Positions 25,863 through 35,181 of a DNA stretch of 64,000 nt are shown here, piece after piece. The translations under genes were made by a program, and so were the position numbers. Positions within the stretch are counted from its first letter, which is position 1, and each line of letters begins with the position of its first letter. The notes below the pieces were generated by a model that had not been told where the DNA came from, did not search any database, and saw only the letters and a list, made by a program, of their open reading frames with translations. The stretch comes from Flavobacterium ginsenosidimutans. GTDB taxonomy: Bacteria > Bacteroidota > Bacteroidia > Flavobacteriales > Flavobacteriaceae. The stretch is from contig NZ_QJRJ01000078.1 of the NCBI RefSeq assembly GCF_003254625.1, forward strand, positions 186,001 through 250,000, in the 5' to 3' direction.

Positions 25863-26108
25863 TTTATTATAGTTTAGTTATATGTCGCAAATCTTGTAAT
25901 TTGTTACTTAAAATCTCATCTCAAAGAAACTATCTAAATCTCGGGAAAAATTAAATTTTTCATAGAACAAGTTCAGACTTAATTGCATTCTTTGCGTTTT
26001 CGCTTCACTTTGAAACCTTTAGCTTTATCAGGGATTTTCTTTTTTTACCCAACAATCATTTTCTTTATAAATAGTTTCAAAAAAGTTTTCACAATCAAAA
26101 AAACAACT

Positions 26109-26116
26109 TATATTTG
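26109..26116 (+). promoter_or_regulatory. -7 promoter element of second tRNA-Ser gene
   Basis: TATATTTG, 33 bases ahead of the tRNA, in a leader nearly identical to that of the first copy (TTATATTTGCAC, then CGCAATCA and AATGATAGC). Confidence 0.6.
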
Positions 26117-26148
26117 CACTCGCAATCACAAAATGATAGCAACATACT

Positions 26149-26233
26149 GGAGAAATGGCAGAGCGGTCGAATGCGGCAGTCTTGAAAACTGTTGACTGTA
26201 ACAGGTCCGGGGGTTCGAATCCCTCTTTCTCCG
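26149..26233 (+). tRNA. tRNA-Ser (anticodon UGA), second copy
   Basis: 85 nt, identical in every base to the gene at 25384, with anticodon UGA and the same long variable arm. The promoter-leader is also conserved, while the terminator differs, so the duplication took promoter and gene but not the 3' flank. Confidence 0.95.
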
Positions 26234-26267
26234 CCAGATGAAGTTTCAAAAGAAACTTAAAAAAAAT

Positions 26268-26303
26268 AAAGCCTTTAAACATAACGTTTAAAGGCTTTTT
26301 ATT
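26268..26303. terminator. Bidirectional terminator after second tRNA-Ser
   Basis: AAAGCCTTTAAAC (26268-26280) pairs with GTTTAAAGGCTTT (26286-26298), with a T tail on the plus side and an A-run for the minus strand. It also serves the convergent gene ending at 26324. Confidence 0.85.
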
Positions 26304-26323
26304 TTCATCTTTATATTTTTTAA

Positions 26324-26968
26324 TCAACAGTTAGTATTATTATCTATAATCACAGTTACTGCTCCTGAACTATATTCTGGTGTGCTTACTAAAACAACTG
26401 TACGATCACCGAACAAATCATAAGACAAACCTTGCGGACCTATTCCTGTTTTCGAAAAACTATATTTTTGAACATTTAAATCATTCCACTTTTTAGTTGC
26501 TAAACTTGCTGGCTTTTCTATTTCTTCAGAATTCCATTGAAGGTCACTTATCATGATTTTTTTTGCATTCTTCAAATAATTCAATCCTCTTGAATAATCT
26601 GAAGGAAGATCACTTGGTATCAAATAGTCTATATCATTTGATTTGTAGCCCACTTTCGCTAATTTTTGGCTAACAATATCTTCAATCTCTACAAATGGTT
26701 TATTAATAAGATTTTGAAAAAAGCTAAGTTCTTTTTTATCACGTTTAATTTGATGAATGTCTGCATGGCACATTTGATCAATCAAAACCACACCTTTTGG
26801 ATGCTCTATCAAATAACTTGATACAGGAAGCCAGACTTTACATTTAACTGGTTTTGCAATTCCAGTATAGGAAAATGTACGGAAGTTATTATTTTCATTG
26901 GAAGAAAGAAATCTATCGACTCTTACTTGACCGTTGTGCAAATTGTGAACTTTAATTTCCATAATCAA
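26324..26968 (-). CDS. Degenerate, shortened metallo-beta-lactamase-fold protein
   Basis: 214 aa. The N-terminal half resembles N-acyl homoserine lactonase-type MBL proteins ([30 protein letters not shown]). The metal-binding motif H-x-H-x-D-H is absent: the matching segment after YLIP is S-D-L-P-S-D-Y (residues 119-125). Near residue 195 the expected TPGHT reads TPEYS. The protein stops soon after that, about 50 residues short of usual family length, right at a terminator. The frame itself is open without stops. It is probably a pseudoenzyme that binds rather than cuts, or a gene in decay. Hydrolytic activity is unlikely. Confidence 0.65.
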   Translation of the reverse strand: MIMEIKVHNLHNGQVRVDRFLSSNENNNFRTFSYTGIAKPVKCKVWLPVSSYLIEHPKGVVLIDQMCHADIHQIKRDKKELSFFQNLINKPFVEIEDIVSQKLAKVGYKSNDIDYLIPSDLPSDYSRGLNYLKNAKKIMISDLQWNSEEIEKPASLATKKWNDLNVQKYSFSKTGIGPQGLSYDLFGDRTVVLVSTPEYSSGAVTVIIDNNTNC

Positions 26969-27071
26969 ATCGTATTTATTATTGGATAATTATTTAATTC
27001 TAAAGATAAAAAAACAGATCTTACAATGATTACAATTCAAAGAAAAAATCCTTTTCGAGTGATCTTAAAAA

Positions 27072-27103
27072 GATAGGAAGCAAAAATTAATTCACTCCCT
27101 ATC
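27072..27103 (-). terminator. Intrinsic terminator after susD-like gene
   Basis: On the minus strand GATAGGGAG pairs with CTTCCTATC (nine pairs, one G-T), followed by TTTTT. It lies 33 bases beyond the SusD-like stop codon. Confidence 0.65.
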
Positions 27104-27135
27104 GAAACTAAAAAACTCAATTATTATATAAATCT

Positions 27136-28734
27136 TTAATTGTAACCTGGGTTTTGTGTCAAGTTGCTATTCGTGTCAATTTCAGACTGTGGTATTGGTA
27201 AAATACTTCTGAAATCGCCGTTTGGTGTATGAGTAAACCATGATTTTTTAGTAAAAACTCCAAATCGGATTAAGTCTTGTTTTCTGTGTGCTTCGCCAAT
27301 AAACTCCCAGCCAAGTTCATCTAAGAATCCTCCATATTGAATATCGGCTCCTCCTTCTAATTTAGTAATAACACCTGCTTCATAAGTTCCATATTTATAA
27401 ACACTTCCTCCACTTAGTTTAGCTCCTGAAACTGTTGCTTTACTTGGATTTGTATTTTTAAAATCCCTTTGTCTAATTTGAGAAACAATTACAGCAGCAC
27501 CTTCAGCATCTCCTGTTCGTAACAAACATTCTGCTTTGATCATTAAAGCATCTGTATATCTGTAAAAAGGAACATCATTACTTGTTTGTCCGATATCTCC
27601 AGTACCTATTTCATACTTAACTAATCTGTAACCTTCATTTGGTTCACAACCATTTACATTTGTCATGAAATTAATATACTCAAATTGCACCCCATCTACC
27701 ATTATTGGCTCTCCTTTACTTGTGTATTGCTTGCCTCCTAAATAACAATCCGTTAACCTTTGATCATCTGGATCATAAGTATCAATAAATTGCGGAATTA
27801 CTCCAGTTCCGTTCCAAGGACCTCCGCTCATTTCAAATGTTGCCTGACTCGGAGCCGCTAAAGATTTAAACGGCCAATAACTTCCTCCTGTTTTAACTTG
27901 ATCAAAAGGAATAGATAGTATTTCTTCTGGAGATCCTTCATTTTTAATTTTAAAATTATCAGCGTAATTACTTGCCAAACTAAATTTTCCGCTGTTAATA
28001 ATATCATTAACTTCGCTCAAAGCTTCATTCCATTTAGGAGTACCAATGTAGACTTCTGAATTTAGATATAATTTCGCTAAAGTCATCTTAACTGCCCATT
28101 TCGTAACCTTTCCGTAAGTATTTGTATTGTTTTCCTCACTTAAATACGGCAAAGCAGTTTTTAATTCAGTTTCAACAAAATCATATACTTCTTTTCCTGT
28201 ATTTTGTACTGGCAGATATCCCGGAGGATTAATAAAAGAAGTCACAATAGGAACATTTCTAAAATTATCCAACAATAAATAATAATAAATTGCTCTTAAA
28301 GCTTTTAATTCTTGGATTACTTTTTCTTTATTTTCAATTCCTTCAATCTGCTCAATTTGATAGATCGCTCTATTTACACTATTTACACCTGTGTACATAT
28401 AGCTCCAGTTACCTTCTGCATGAGGAAGAGTTGATCCCCATGTATGCAGATGCATTGTGATATAATAATCTCCCCATCCAATACCATTTCGCTGCGGAGT
28501 CACTAAACAGTCTGATGACTCCTCATACAAATCGTGTAAACCATCCCAATTCCAAAAAATCCCTCTGAATGATGTATAAGCTGGCGCAATGATACTCGTC
28601 AAATCTTCTTCAGTCAATACTGTTCCTTCAGCAGTTATTTTATCATAAACTGTTTCGTCCAAATTTGTACACCCAGTTCCCAAAAGAAGCAAGCCAGAAA
28701 TAAGGATTTTATATACTATATTTTGATTTTTCAT
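27136..28734 (-). CDS. SusD/RagB family outer membrane lipoprotein
   Basis: 532 aa. The lipobox LGTGC places the lipidated cysteine near residue 22, so the mature protein is anchored at the outer membrane facing out. The SusD/RagB domain with TPR-like helices is complete (ALRAIYYYLLLDNFRNVPIV, RYTDALMIKAECLLRTGDAEGAA, and a C-terminal DLIRFGVF with RSILPIPQSEID). SusD proteins lid the SusC channel and capture ligand. It follows its SusC partner by 12 bases. The pair sits beside a peptidase and hydroxyproline operon, not a glycosidase gene, so peptides are the likely cargo, as for RagAB of Porphyromonas. That cargo is inferred. Confidence 0.93.
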   Translation of the reverse strand: MKNQNIVYKILISGLLLLGTGCTNLDETVYDKITAEGTVLTEEDLTSIIAPAYTSFRGIFWNWDGLHDLYEESSDCLVTPQRNGIGWGDYYITMHLHTWGSTLPHAEGNWSYMYTGVNSVNRAIYQIEQIEGIENKEKVIQELKALRAIYYYLLLDNFRNVPIVTSFINPPGYLPVQNTGKEVYDFVETELKTALPYLSEENNTNTYGKVTKWAVKMTLAKLYLNSEVYIGTPKWNEALSEVNDIINSGKFSLASNYADNFKIKNEGSPEEILSIPFDQVKTGGSYWPFKSLAAPSQATFEMSGGPWNGTGVIPQFIDTYDPDDQRLTDCYLGGKQYTSKGEPIMVDGVQFEYINFMTNVNGCEPNEGYRLVKYEIGTGDIGQTSNDVPFYRYTDALMIKAECLLRTGDAEGAAVIVSQIRQRDFKNTNPSKATVSGAKLSGGSVYKYGTYEAGVITKLEGGADIQYGGFLDELGWEFIGEAHRKQDLIRFGVFTKKSWFTHTPNGDFRSILPIPQSEIDTNSNLTQNPGYN

Positions 28735-28746
28735 CTTTAATTTTTT

Positions 28747-31734
28747 TTAAAAAGTTACATTTAAACCTAAAGTAAAACCTCTTGTAGTTGGATATTTATC
28801 TCTATTATCTACTCCTTGCGACAAAACATTATCTCTTGGAATCTCAGGATCTAAACCTTTGTATTTTGTAATTACAGCCAAATTATTTGCTGAAGCATAC
28901 ACACGCATTGCGCTAAGGAATTTATACGGTTTAACATCAAAATTATAAGTCAATGTCACATTATCTACTTTTACATAATCTCCCTGCTCTAGATAGTAAC
29001 TAACATATGTTTGGTTGTAGTTTAAAACCGCTTTATCATATACTTTATCAAATGCAGAATTCAACATATTATAATTGATCGTAGGATTTTCATAAAACAT
29101 ACGTTGAGAGTTCAAAATTTGATAATCGAAAGCTCCTGTCATAACAACACTTAAATCGAATTTTTTGTATGTAAACGTATTGGTCCAACCTGCATTATAA
29201 TTTGGTATTCCGTTACCTAAATACTGTTTATTAGCATCATTATACAAATCTGGTGTCAATGTTTTTCTAGTTCCATCTGAAGTTTCAATGATCCATTTTC
29301 CATCATCTGTAATATCAACCGATTTTAGTCCCCAGTAATTTCCAATAGATTGTCCAACTTCTAATCTATGTGTTGTAAATGAAATTGGATCTCCTGTATC
29401 TCCTGTATTGATAAAGTTTCTATCAATGCTATACAAATCATTTGAAAGACTTGTTAATTTATTTTTGTTATGAGAGAAAGTCATAGAAGAATTCCACATA
29501 AAATTCTCGGTCTTAACTGGAATTACATTTAACAAAAGCTCAAAACCTTTATTTTCCATTTTTCCAACATTTGCAGTAATGCTTGAATATAAGTATGGAG
29601 GTGTTGGCACACTATAATCCCATAACATATCGCTTGTTTTTTTACTGTAAACATCAAAACTTCCACTGATTCTATTATTTAGGAAACCAAAATCAACCCC
29701 TATGTTTACCTCAGCTGTTTTCTCCCAACGCAAATCAGGATTTGGGTTACTTGCTGGCACTAAACCTTTTACCCATTTTCCGTCATTAAAGAAATAGCCG
29801 TCGTAATTATATAAAGTCTGAGACAGATAAGATTCGCCAGGAATTACTCCCGTAACACCATAACCTGCTCTCAATTTTAAGTTGTTTATAGCAGTAGCAT
29901 CGCTTAGGAAAGATTCTTTATTGATACTCCATCCTGCTGAAACCGCTGGGAAATTACCCCATTTATGATTTTCTCCAAACTTAGACGAACCTTCTCTTCT
30001 GATACTGAACAATACATCATATTTGTTATCAAAATTGTAATTGGCTCTTCCGAAGAAACCAATTAATTTATCATCATTTTTATAACTTCCCATAGATGCT
30101 TTTCCGTCAGAAAGTGCATTCCCTGCTCCTAGATTATTATATGAGAAAGCGTCTGTTGGAAAATCAAAATTATAAGCTGAAAAACCTTCATTTACAGTAT
30201 ATTGATAACTGTAACCACCAAGCAATGTAAATTCGTGTTTATCGATTTTCTTATTGTATTTAGAAGTAAGCTCTACATAATCTCTATCAGTTTGCCCAGT
30301 AGTTCTTGAAGCAACTCCATTTCTTCCGTTTATGGTATTCGAATAATGCTTTTTAGTTTCAGCATATCCATCTAAGCCTGAATTTTTATTTTTAGCAAGC
30401 AAAGCACTTACATCCCATCCTGGCAATAAATCTAGCGTTAAATTGGCTGTAAACCTTTGCCAAGTGCTTTGTCTGTCTTGTTTTGTTTCATTTAAGATTG
30501 CAACTGGATTGTAATACTGAAATCTATTAGTTTCTGCATAAGTTCCATCATCGTTATAAACAGGAGCAGTAGGATTTCTAATCATAGCTTGTCTGTAAGC
30601 ATAACCTGCTGTATCAGGAGAAATTCCCATTTTTTGAGTTCCATTCAATAAATTCAAATTAATTTTTAATTTATCATTGAACATTCTATGATTAACATCA
30701 AATGAAAATCGATATTCCTTATTAAATGTTCCATTGAAAACTCCTGTTTGATTTACATAATTTAAGTTTACAGTATAATTCGTTTTTGCTGTTCCTCCTT
30801 TAAGGTCTAAATTATGATTTTGAGCAAATCCGCTTCTTGAAATTTCATCTAACCAATCTGTCGTAGCGCCTTCATCTGTAAAAGGAACTTTAACACCTTG
30901 TGACATCAAACTTCTTAGTCCATTCGCATCTAAAAAATCTGCTTTTTTAGCAAAATTAGATACCGTGGTAAAAGTCGAATACGTCATAGTAGGCTGCATC
31001 TCTTTATTGACTGTTTTTGTTGTAATTAAAATTACTCCATTAGCACCTCTAGTTCCATAAATTGCGGCTGCCGAAGCATCTTTCAATACATCAATAGAAG
31101 CAATTTCGTTAGGAGAAACAGTGTCGATTCCTCCAGGAACACCATTAATTAAAACCAAAGGAGTAGTTGAGCCTTTTAAAGAAGATACACCACGTAACGA
31201 AATATTTGGAGCGGCAGAAGGATCTCCAGAACCAGTACTAATCGTCAAACCAGCAACTTTTCCTTTTATAAGATCTGAAGCGTCTCTAATTGCTCCTCTC
31301 GTAAAATCTTTTTCTTTAATACTGGCAATAGCACTCGTAACTCTTGATTTTTTTTGCGTACCATACCCGACTACAACAACATCAGATAATTGTTCTACAC
31401 TTTCGAGGAGCACTACTTCTACTTTATTATTTGAAACCGTGACTTCTTGGGTTATAAAGCCCACATAAGAAACAACCAATTTAGAATTTGGTTTTTGAAT
31501 TGTCATCTGGAAATTACCATCAAAATCTGATAATACACCATGATTAGATGTATTCTTTTCTATAATTGATACTCCTGCAATAGGAACTCCATGAATATCT
31601 TTTATAGAACCTTGAATCTTTGTTTGTGCAACGGAAGTGAAAACCGTTAAAAGAAAAAAAATGGCAAATCCCAGTTTTTTCTTTAACATTTTATTTCCAA
31701 AATTTTGCAATACTGAATGGTTAGTAAAATTCAT
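28747..31734 (-). CDS. SusC/RagA family TonB-dependent outer membrane transporter
   Basis: 995 aa. A signal peptide (core KKLGFAIFFLLTVFTSVAQ) is followed by a carboxypeptidase-D-regulatory-like domain (residues about 38-115), then the plug with the SusC signature VVVGYGTQKKS and ASAAAIYGTRGANGVILITTK. A 22-strand barrel ends in the C-terminal phenylalanine of LNVTF. The start could be ATG 31734 or ATG 31689; the latter gives a neater signal peptide. Energised by TonB, it moves ligands caught by the downstream SusD into the periplasm. At 995 aa it is in the usual range, with no anti-sigma interaction (STN) domain. Confidence 0.95.
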   Translation of the reverse strand: MNFTNHSVLQNFGNKMLKKKLGFAIFFLLTVFTSVAQTKIQGSIKDIHGVPIAGVSIIEKNTSNHGVLSDFDGNFQMTIQKPNSKLVVSYVGFITQEVTVSNNKVEVVLLESVEQLSDVVVVGYGTQKKSRVTSAIASIKEKDFTRGAIRDASDLIKGKVAGLTISTGSGDPSAAPNISLRGVSSLKGSTTPLVLINGVPGGIDTVSPNEIASIDVLKDASAAAIYGTRGANGVILITTKTVNKEMQPTMTYSTFTTVSNFAKKADFLDANGLRSLMSQGVKVPFTDEGATTDWLDEISRSGFAQNHNLDLKGGTAKTNYTVNLNYVNQTGVFNGTFNKEYRFSFDVNHRMFNDKLKINLNLLNGTQKMGISPDTAGYAYRQAMIRNPTAPVYNDDGTYAETNRFQYYNPVAILNETKQDRQSTWQRFTANLTLDLLPGWDVSALLAKNKNSGLDGYAETKKHYSNTINGRNGVASRTTGQTDRDYVELTSKYNKKIDKHEFTLLGGYSYQYTVNEGFSAYNFDFPTDAFSYNNLGAGNALSDGKASMGSYKNDDKLIGFFGRANYNFDNKYDVLFSIRREGSSKFGENHKWGNFPAVSAGWSINKESFLSDATAINNLKLRAGYGVTGVIPGESYLSQTLYNYDGYFFNDGKWVKGLVPASNPNPDLRWEKTAEVNIGVDFGFLNNRISGSFDVYSKKTSDMLWDYSVPTPPYLYSSITANVGKMENKGFELLLNVIPVKTENFMWNSSMTFSHNKNKLTSLSNDLYSIDRNFINTGDTGDPISFTTHRLEVGQSIGNYWGLKSVDITDDGKWIIETSDGTRKTLTPDLYNDANKQYLGNGIPNYNAGWTNTFTYKKFDLSVVMTGAFDYQILNSQRMFYENPTINYNMLNSAFDKVYDKAVLNYNQTYVSYYLEQGDYVKVDNVTLTYNFDVKPYKFLSAMRVYASANNLAVITKYKGLDPEIPRDNVLSQGVDNRDKYPTTRGFTLGLNVTF

Positions 31735-32064
31735 AGCTTTTTGGTTTTTTGGTTTTTGTTTGGTTAAAAAAATAAATCTTTAAAACACAAAAGGTTAATT
31801 GTGTATTTTAAACACTTGTAAAGTTAAATGATAACCAATCTTAGGAAAGCCAACAATTTATCCGAAAGCTGTATTATATTATCCTGTTATTATGTTTTTT
31901 GAATCAAAATCGAATAAAAAAAATATTATTAAAAAAAATTATGTTAATTCTACACAATAAAAGCTGCTAAATTTTAAAATACCTTAAAAAAACATCAAAA
32001 TTAGACACTTAAAATAATCAAGTTGTAAGATTTATTCAAAAAAACGAGATATTGATAAAAATTG
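31735..32064. other. Intergenic region upstream of susC-like gene
   Basis: About 330 bases, very AT-rich, with no open frame of note. On the minus strand a TAACTTTA near 31818-31825 resembles a -7 element but lacks the final G, and no clear -33 partner was found. The susC promoter must lie here or the pair is transcribed from further upstream past the terminator at 32065-32105. Confidence 0.4.
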
Positions 32065-32105
32065 AAGCCCATCACAATTAATTTATATTAATTTTTGATG
32101 GGCTT
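32065..32105 (-). terminator. Terminator at the end of the hydroxyproline/peptidase operon
   Basis: AAGCCCATCA (32065-32074) pairs with TGATGGGCTT (32096-32105); inner ATTAAT repeats can extend the stem. On the minus strand a T-rich tract follows after CAA. It separates the operon from the susC-like gene. Confidence 0.75.
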
Positions 32106-32126
32106 TTTGGCATTCTAATATTAACT

Positions 32127-33707
32127 CTACTTCTCTAACCAGTGACTCAATATATTTTTCTGATTATCATTACTTGATTCTAAAACATGAAAGGAAAATT
32201 TTCTAGTTTTAGAAACTGCGTCAAAATTCTCATTCAATTGTAAACCTGCATATTGTAGGTAATTATTATAATCAATCGCTTTTGTTGTGTAAACGTATTC
32301 GAAGATATTTTTTAATGAGCAGCCAGCAATCTTTTCGCAAGATTCTTGAAATTCAGCATCTGTAAATCCGCGCTGTAATTTTTTATAATATTGCCAATAC
32401 AAAAGGCGCATTACATCATCTAACGATTTTTGATTTTGGGTTGCTTTACGAATAGCAAAATCAAGCACAAGACCAACAGCTGGCCCTTTATCATAATAAG
32501 AAATAGATTTATCAGCATTTTCTCCCTGCTTGCCAAAAGGTCCGTCGCTCCAAGTTTCGAAACTTGATTGAGTTAAAGATTGAAAATTTCGTCCCGGAGA
32601 ATTCTCAAAAGCATCGATACTGTTTTCCAAATTATTAAATAAGGTTTGAGTATTTACAAGTCCCGCTCTCTTTACAATTAAATATTCATAATAAACAGAT
32701 AAACCTTCGCTTACCCATAAAAGATTTGTTTTGCTTCCTTGATCATAATCAAAAGGCCCCAATTCAAAAGGTCTGATTCTTTTTACATTATAATGATGAA
32801 AATATTCATGAGCTAAAAAACTCATCATTCTGTTCATTGCCTCGGGTTTATCCAAATCAGAGCCATCAAAACTAACTGTTGTATTATTAAGATGTTCGAT
32901 GCCTCCTTGTCCTGAACCAATAGCTATAAATGTATATTGCTTATAAGGAATATCACCAATTATCGCAACAGCCGATTCGACAACCTTTTTTAGATTGTCC
33001 ATAAATTTAACTTTATCAAAATCGCCCATTTTATACCCTAAAAAGCGATGTTCGATTCCGTTGACTTTAAAAGAGGGTAATTCTTCCAAATCTCCAATTA
33101 ATATTGGACAATCATATAAAATATCAAAATCTGGAGCAGTAAATTCATTTGTTTTTCCAGCAATAGTTTCTAATCCAGTTGCAATTTTAAAGTCTTTTTT
33201 GATATCGTTTATTTTTACAGAAACGGGCATATTTAAATGTCCGTTAATGTAAAAAAACAAACTATTTGGAATAATGTAAGCATGCAATGCATCTAGAAAA
33301 CTATTGGCTACAAACTGTTTATCTGCCTTTACATCATAACTTAAAGTGAAAGGTTTATTTTTTAAAGTTTTAATCTGCCAGCTGTTTTCATTCAGCTTTT
33401 TTACTTCTATATTTTTATTGCTGGATTTTGCAGTAAAATTTTCTACCATTTTACTGTAATGCATTAATTGATAATAACCCGGCATCCAATTTGGCAATTT
33501 AAAATCGATCGTTTCATCCTGCCAGCCACTGCAATACAATTCTACATGGAAATAATGATTGTCAGGATTTGGCATCGAAACTACATATTGCAAAACAGGC
33601 TGTTTAGTCTGTGAAATCGCAGATTGAGCAATCCCCAAGAAAACAGAAAATAAAAGAAAAAAAACAAACAATTTTCTTTCTTTATAATATGATAAAAGAG
33701 ATTTCAT
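32127..33707 (-). CDS. M61 family metallopeptidase without PDZ domain
   Basis: 526 aa with a signal peptide (residues about 1-31), hence periplasmic. The M61 zinc site HEYFH (residues 300-304) lies in AHEYFHHYNVKRIRPFELGPFDY, and the downstream glutamate sits in LLWVSEGLSVYYEYL. M61 enzymes are glycyl aminopeptidases, releasing N-terminal glycine. The chain ends about 40 residues after the catalytic domain (IDYNNYLQYAGLQL), so the C-terminal PDZ domain usual in the family is missing. It is the last gene of the eight-gene operon, five bases after the permease. A glycine-releasing enzyme would suit collagen-like or glycine-rich peptides; that is inference. Confidence 0.85.
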   Translation of the reverse strand: MKSLLSYYKERKLFVFFLLFSVFLGIAQSAISQTKQPVLQYVVSMPNPDNHYFHVELYCSGWQDETIDFKLPNWMPGYYQLMHYSKMVENFTAKSSNKNIEVKKLNENSWQIKTLKNKPFTLSYDVKADKQFVANSFLDALHAYIIPNSLFFYINGHLNMPVSVKINDIKKDFKIATGLETIAGKTNEFTAPDFDILYDCPILIGDLEELPSFKVNGIEHRFLGYKMGDFDKVKFMDNLKKVVESAVAIIGDIPYKQYTFIAIGSGQGGIEHLNNTTVSFDGSDLDKPEAMNRMMSFLAHEYFHHYNVKRIRPFELGPFDYDQGSKTNLLWVSEGLSVYYEYLIVKRAGLVNTQTLFNNLENSIDAFENSPGRNFQSLTQSSFETWSDGPFGKQGENADKSISYYDKGPAVGLVLDFAIRKATQNQKSLDDVMRLLYWQYYKKLQRGFTDAEFQESCEKIAGCSLKNIFEYVYTTKAIDYNNYLQYAGLQLNENFDAVSKTRKFSFHVLESSNDNQKNILSHWLEK

Positions 33708-33712
33708 AATTT

Positions 33713-35125
33713 TTATTTATTGCCTTTATTTACAAAATAGTAATAGATTGGAATACCTAAAAGTACAATTGCCAATCCTGGAATCGAAGAATTGTATTTA
33801 TAAATCAAGAGCATAATACAAATAGTTAAAGCTGCGATAATGTAAATAAAAGGAAGTATTGGATAACCAATTGCTTTGTACGGACGCTCTAAATCTGGTT
33901 TTGTTTTGCGAAGTCTAAAAATTCCTGCAATGGTTAGAATGTAAAATATTAAAACAACAAAAATTACATAATCTAAGAGTTCATTATATTTTCCGCTCAA
34001 ACAAAGTACAGATGCCCAAATACATTGAATCCATAACGCTTTTTCTGGCACTCCGTTTTTATTTAATTGAGCTAATTTTTTAAAAAACAATCCGTCTTTT
34101 GCCATCGTATGATAAACGCGAGCGCCTGAAAGTATTAATCCGTTATTGCATCCAAAAGTAGAAATCATTAATAATATTGCGATAATGTAAGTTCCTGAGC
34201 TTCCAAAAATATGCTGAGATGCTACAACACCTACACGATCATTTTCTGCATTTGCAATTTCGTTTATCGAAAGAACAGATAAGTACATCATATTGGTTGC
34301 AATGTAAATTACGGTTACAATCAAAGTGCCTAAGAAAAGACTTCTGCCAATGTTTTTAGAAGGATTTTTTATTTCGCCAGCAATAAAAGTGACATTATTC
34401 CAGGAATCACTGCTAAACAAACTTCCGACAAGACTTGCCGCTAAAGCTCCCATTATAGCAAATCCTGAATAAGGAACTAGCGTATTTCCTTCTATTTTAT
34501 TTACAGAAAAACCAGTGCTCCAATTCGCTTTCCAGATATCAGCTCTTGCTGCCAGAATAAAACCAAAAATGATAAGTCCGAACAATGCAATTAATTTTAC
34601 CAGCGTAAAAATAGTCTGAATCATTTTCCCTTCTTTTACACCTCTTGTGTTAATGTAAGTTAGAAAAACAACCAAAATTATAGACGTTAATTGCGCTGCC
34701 GATATTTGTATAAAACTTAAATCAATGATAATATTTTTTTCGCTTAAGGAAGGAAAAACATAAGCTGCAAATTTGCTAAAAGCTACACCAACCGCCGCAA
34801 TAGAACCTGTTTGTATTACTGCGAAAAAGCTCCACCCATATAAAAAACCTGTAAGTGAATTGAAAGCTTCTTTTAAATACACATATTGTCCGCCGGCCTT
34901 AGGAAACATACTGCTCAATTCTCCGTAACTTAAGGCTGCGGCTATTGTTAGAAATCCAGTAAACAACCAGATTAATAATAATGCGCCCGCTGATCCTACG
35001 TTGCGAATTATATCTGCACTGACAATAAAGATTCCTGATCCAATCATAGAACCAGCAACAATCATTGTGGCATCTAATAATCCTAATGATCTTTTGAAAT
35101 TATTTTTTTCCGTTGTTGATTCCAT
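33713..35125 (-). CDS. APC family amino acid permease
   Basis: 470 aa with about twelve hydrophobic helices. The first, GLLDATMIVAGSMIGSGIFIVSADIIR, carries the G-S-G-I-F substrate-binding stretch of APC transporters, and YLKEAFNSLTGFLYGWSFF follows. It is an inner membrane importer for amino acids or small peptides. Its place between the D-hydroxyproline dehydrogenase and the M61 gene makes hydroxyproline, proline or short prolyl products natural substrates; specificity cannot be read directly. ATG 35125 gives a normal short cytosolic N-terminus. Confidence 0.88.
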   Translation of the reverse strand: MESTTEKNNFKRSLGLLDATMIVAGSMIGSGIFIVSADIIRNVGSAGALLLIWLFTGFLTIAAALSYGELSSMFPKAGGQYVYLKEAFNSLTGFLYGWSFFAVIQTGSIAAVGVAFSKFAAYVFPSLSEKNIIIDLSFIQISAAQLTSIILVVFLTYINTRGVKEGKMIQTIFTLVKLIALFGLIIFGFILAARADIWKANWSTGFSVNKIEGNTLVPYSGFAIMGALAASLVGSLFSSDSWNNVTFIAGEIKNPSKNIGRSLFLGTLIVTVIYIATNMMYLSVLSINEIANAENDRVGVVASQHIFGSSGTYIIAILLMISTFGCNNGLILSGARVYHTMAKDGLFFKKLAQLNKNGVPEKALWIQCIWASVLCLSGKYNELLDYVIFVVLIFYILTIAGIFRLRKTKPDLERPYKAIGYPILPFIYIIAALTICIMLLIYKYNSSIPGLAIVLLGIPIYYYFVNKGNK

Positions 35126-35181
35126 ATTTCCTTGTTTTTGTTTTTTGTTTTTGAATGAAAATCTGTTTTTAGAAGCTGCAT

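Noticed and set aside
25983..26195. Open frame running into the second tRNA-Ser gene
   Set aside because: It overlaps the promoter and the tRNA itself, has no family signal, and its end is tRNA sequence.
32065..32105. Operator for the susC-like gene
   Set aside because: The hairpin with GC-rich base and T-tract directly after the M61 stop codon is better explained as a terminator.
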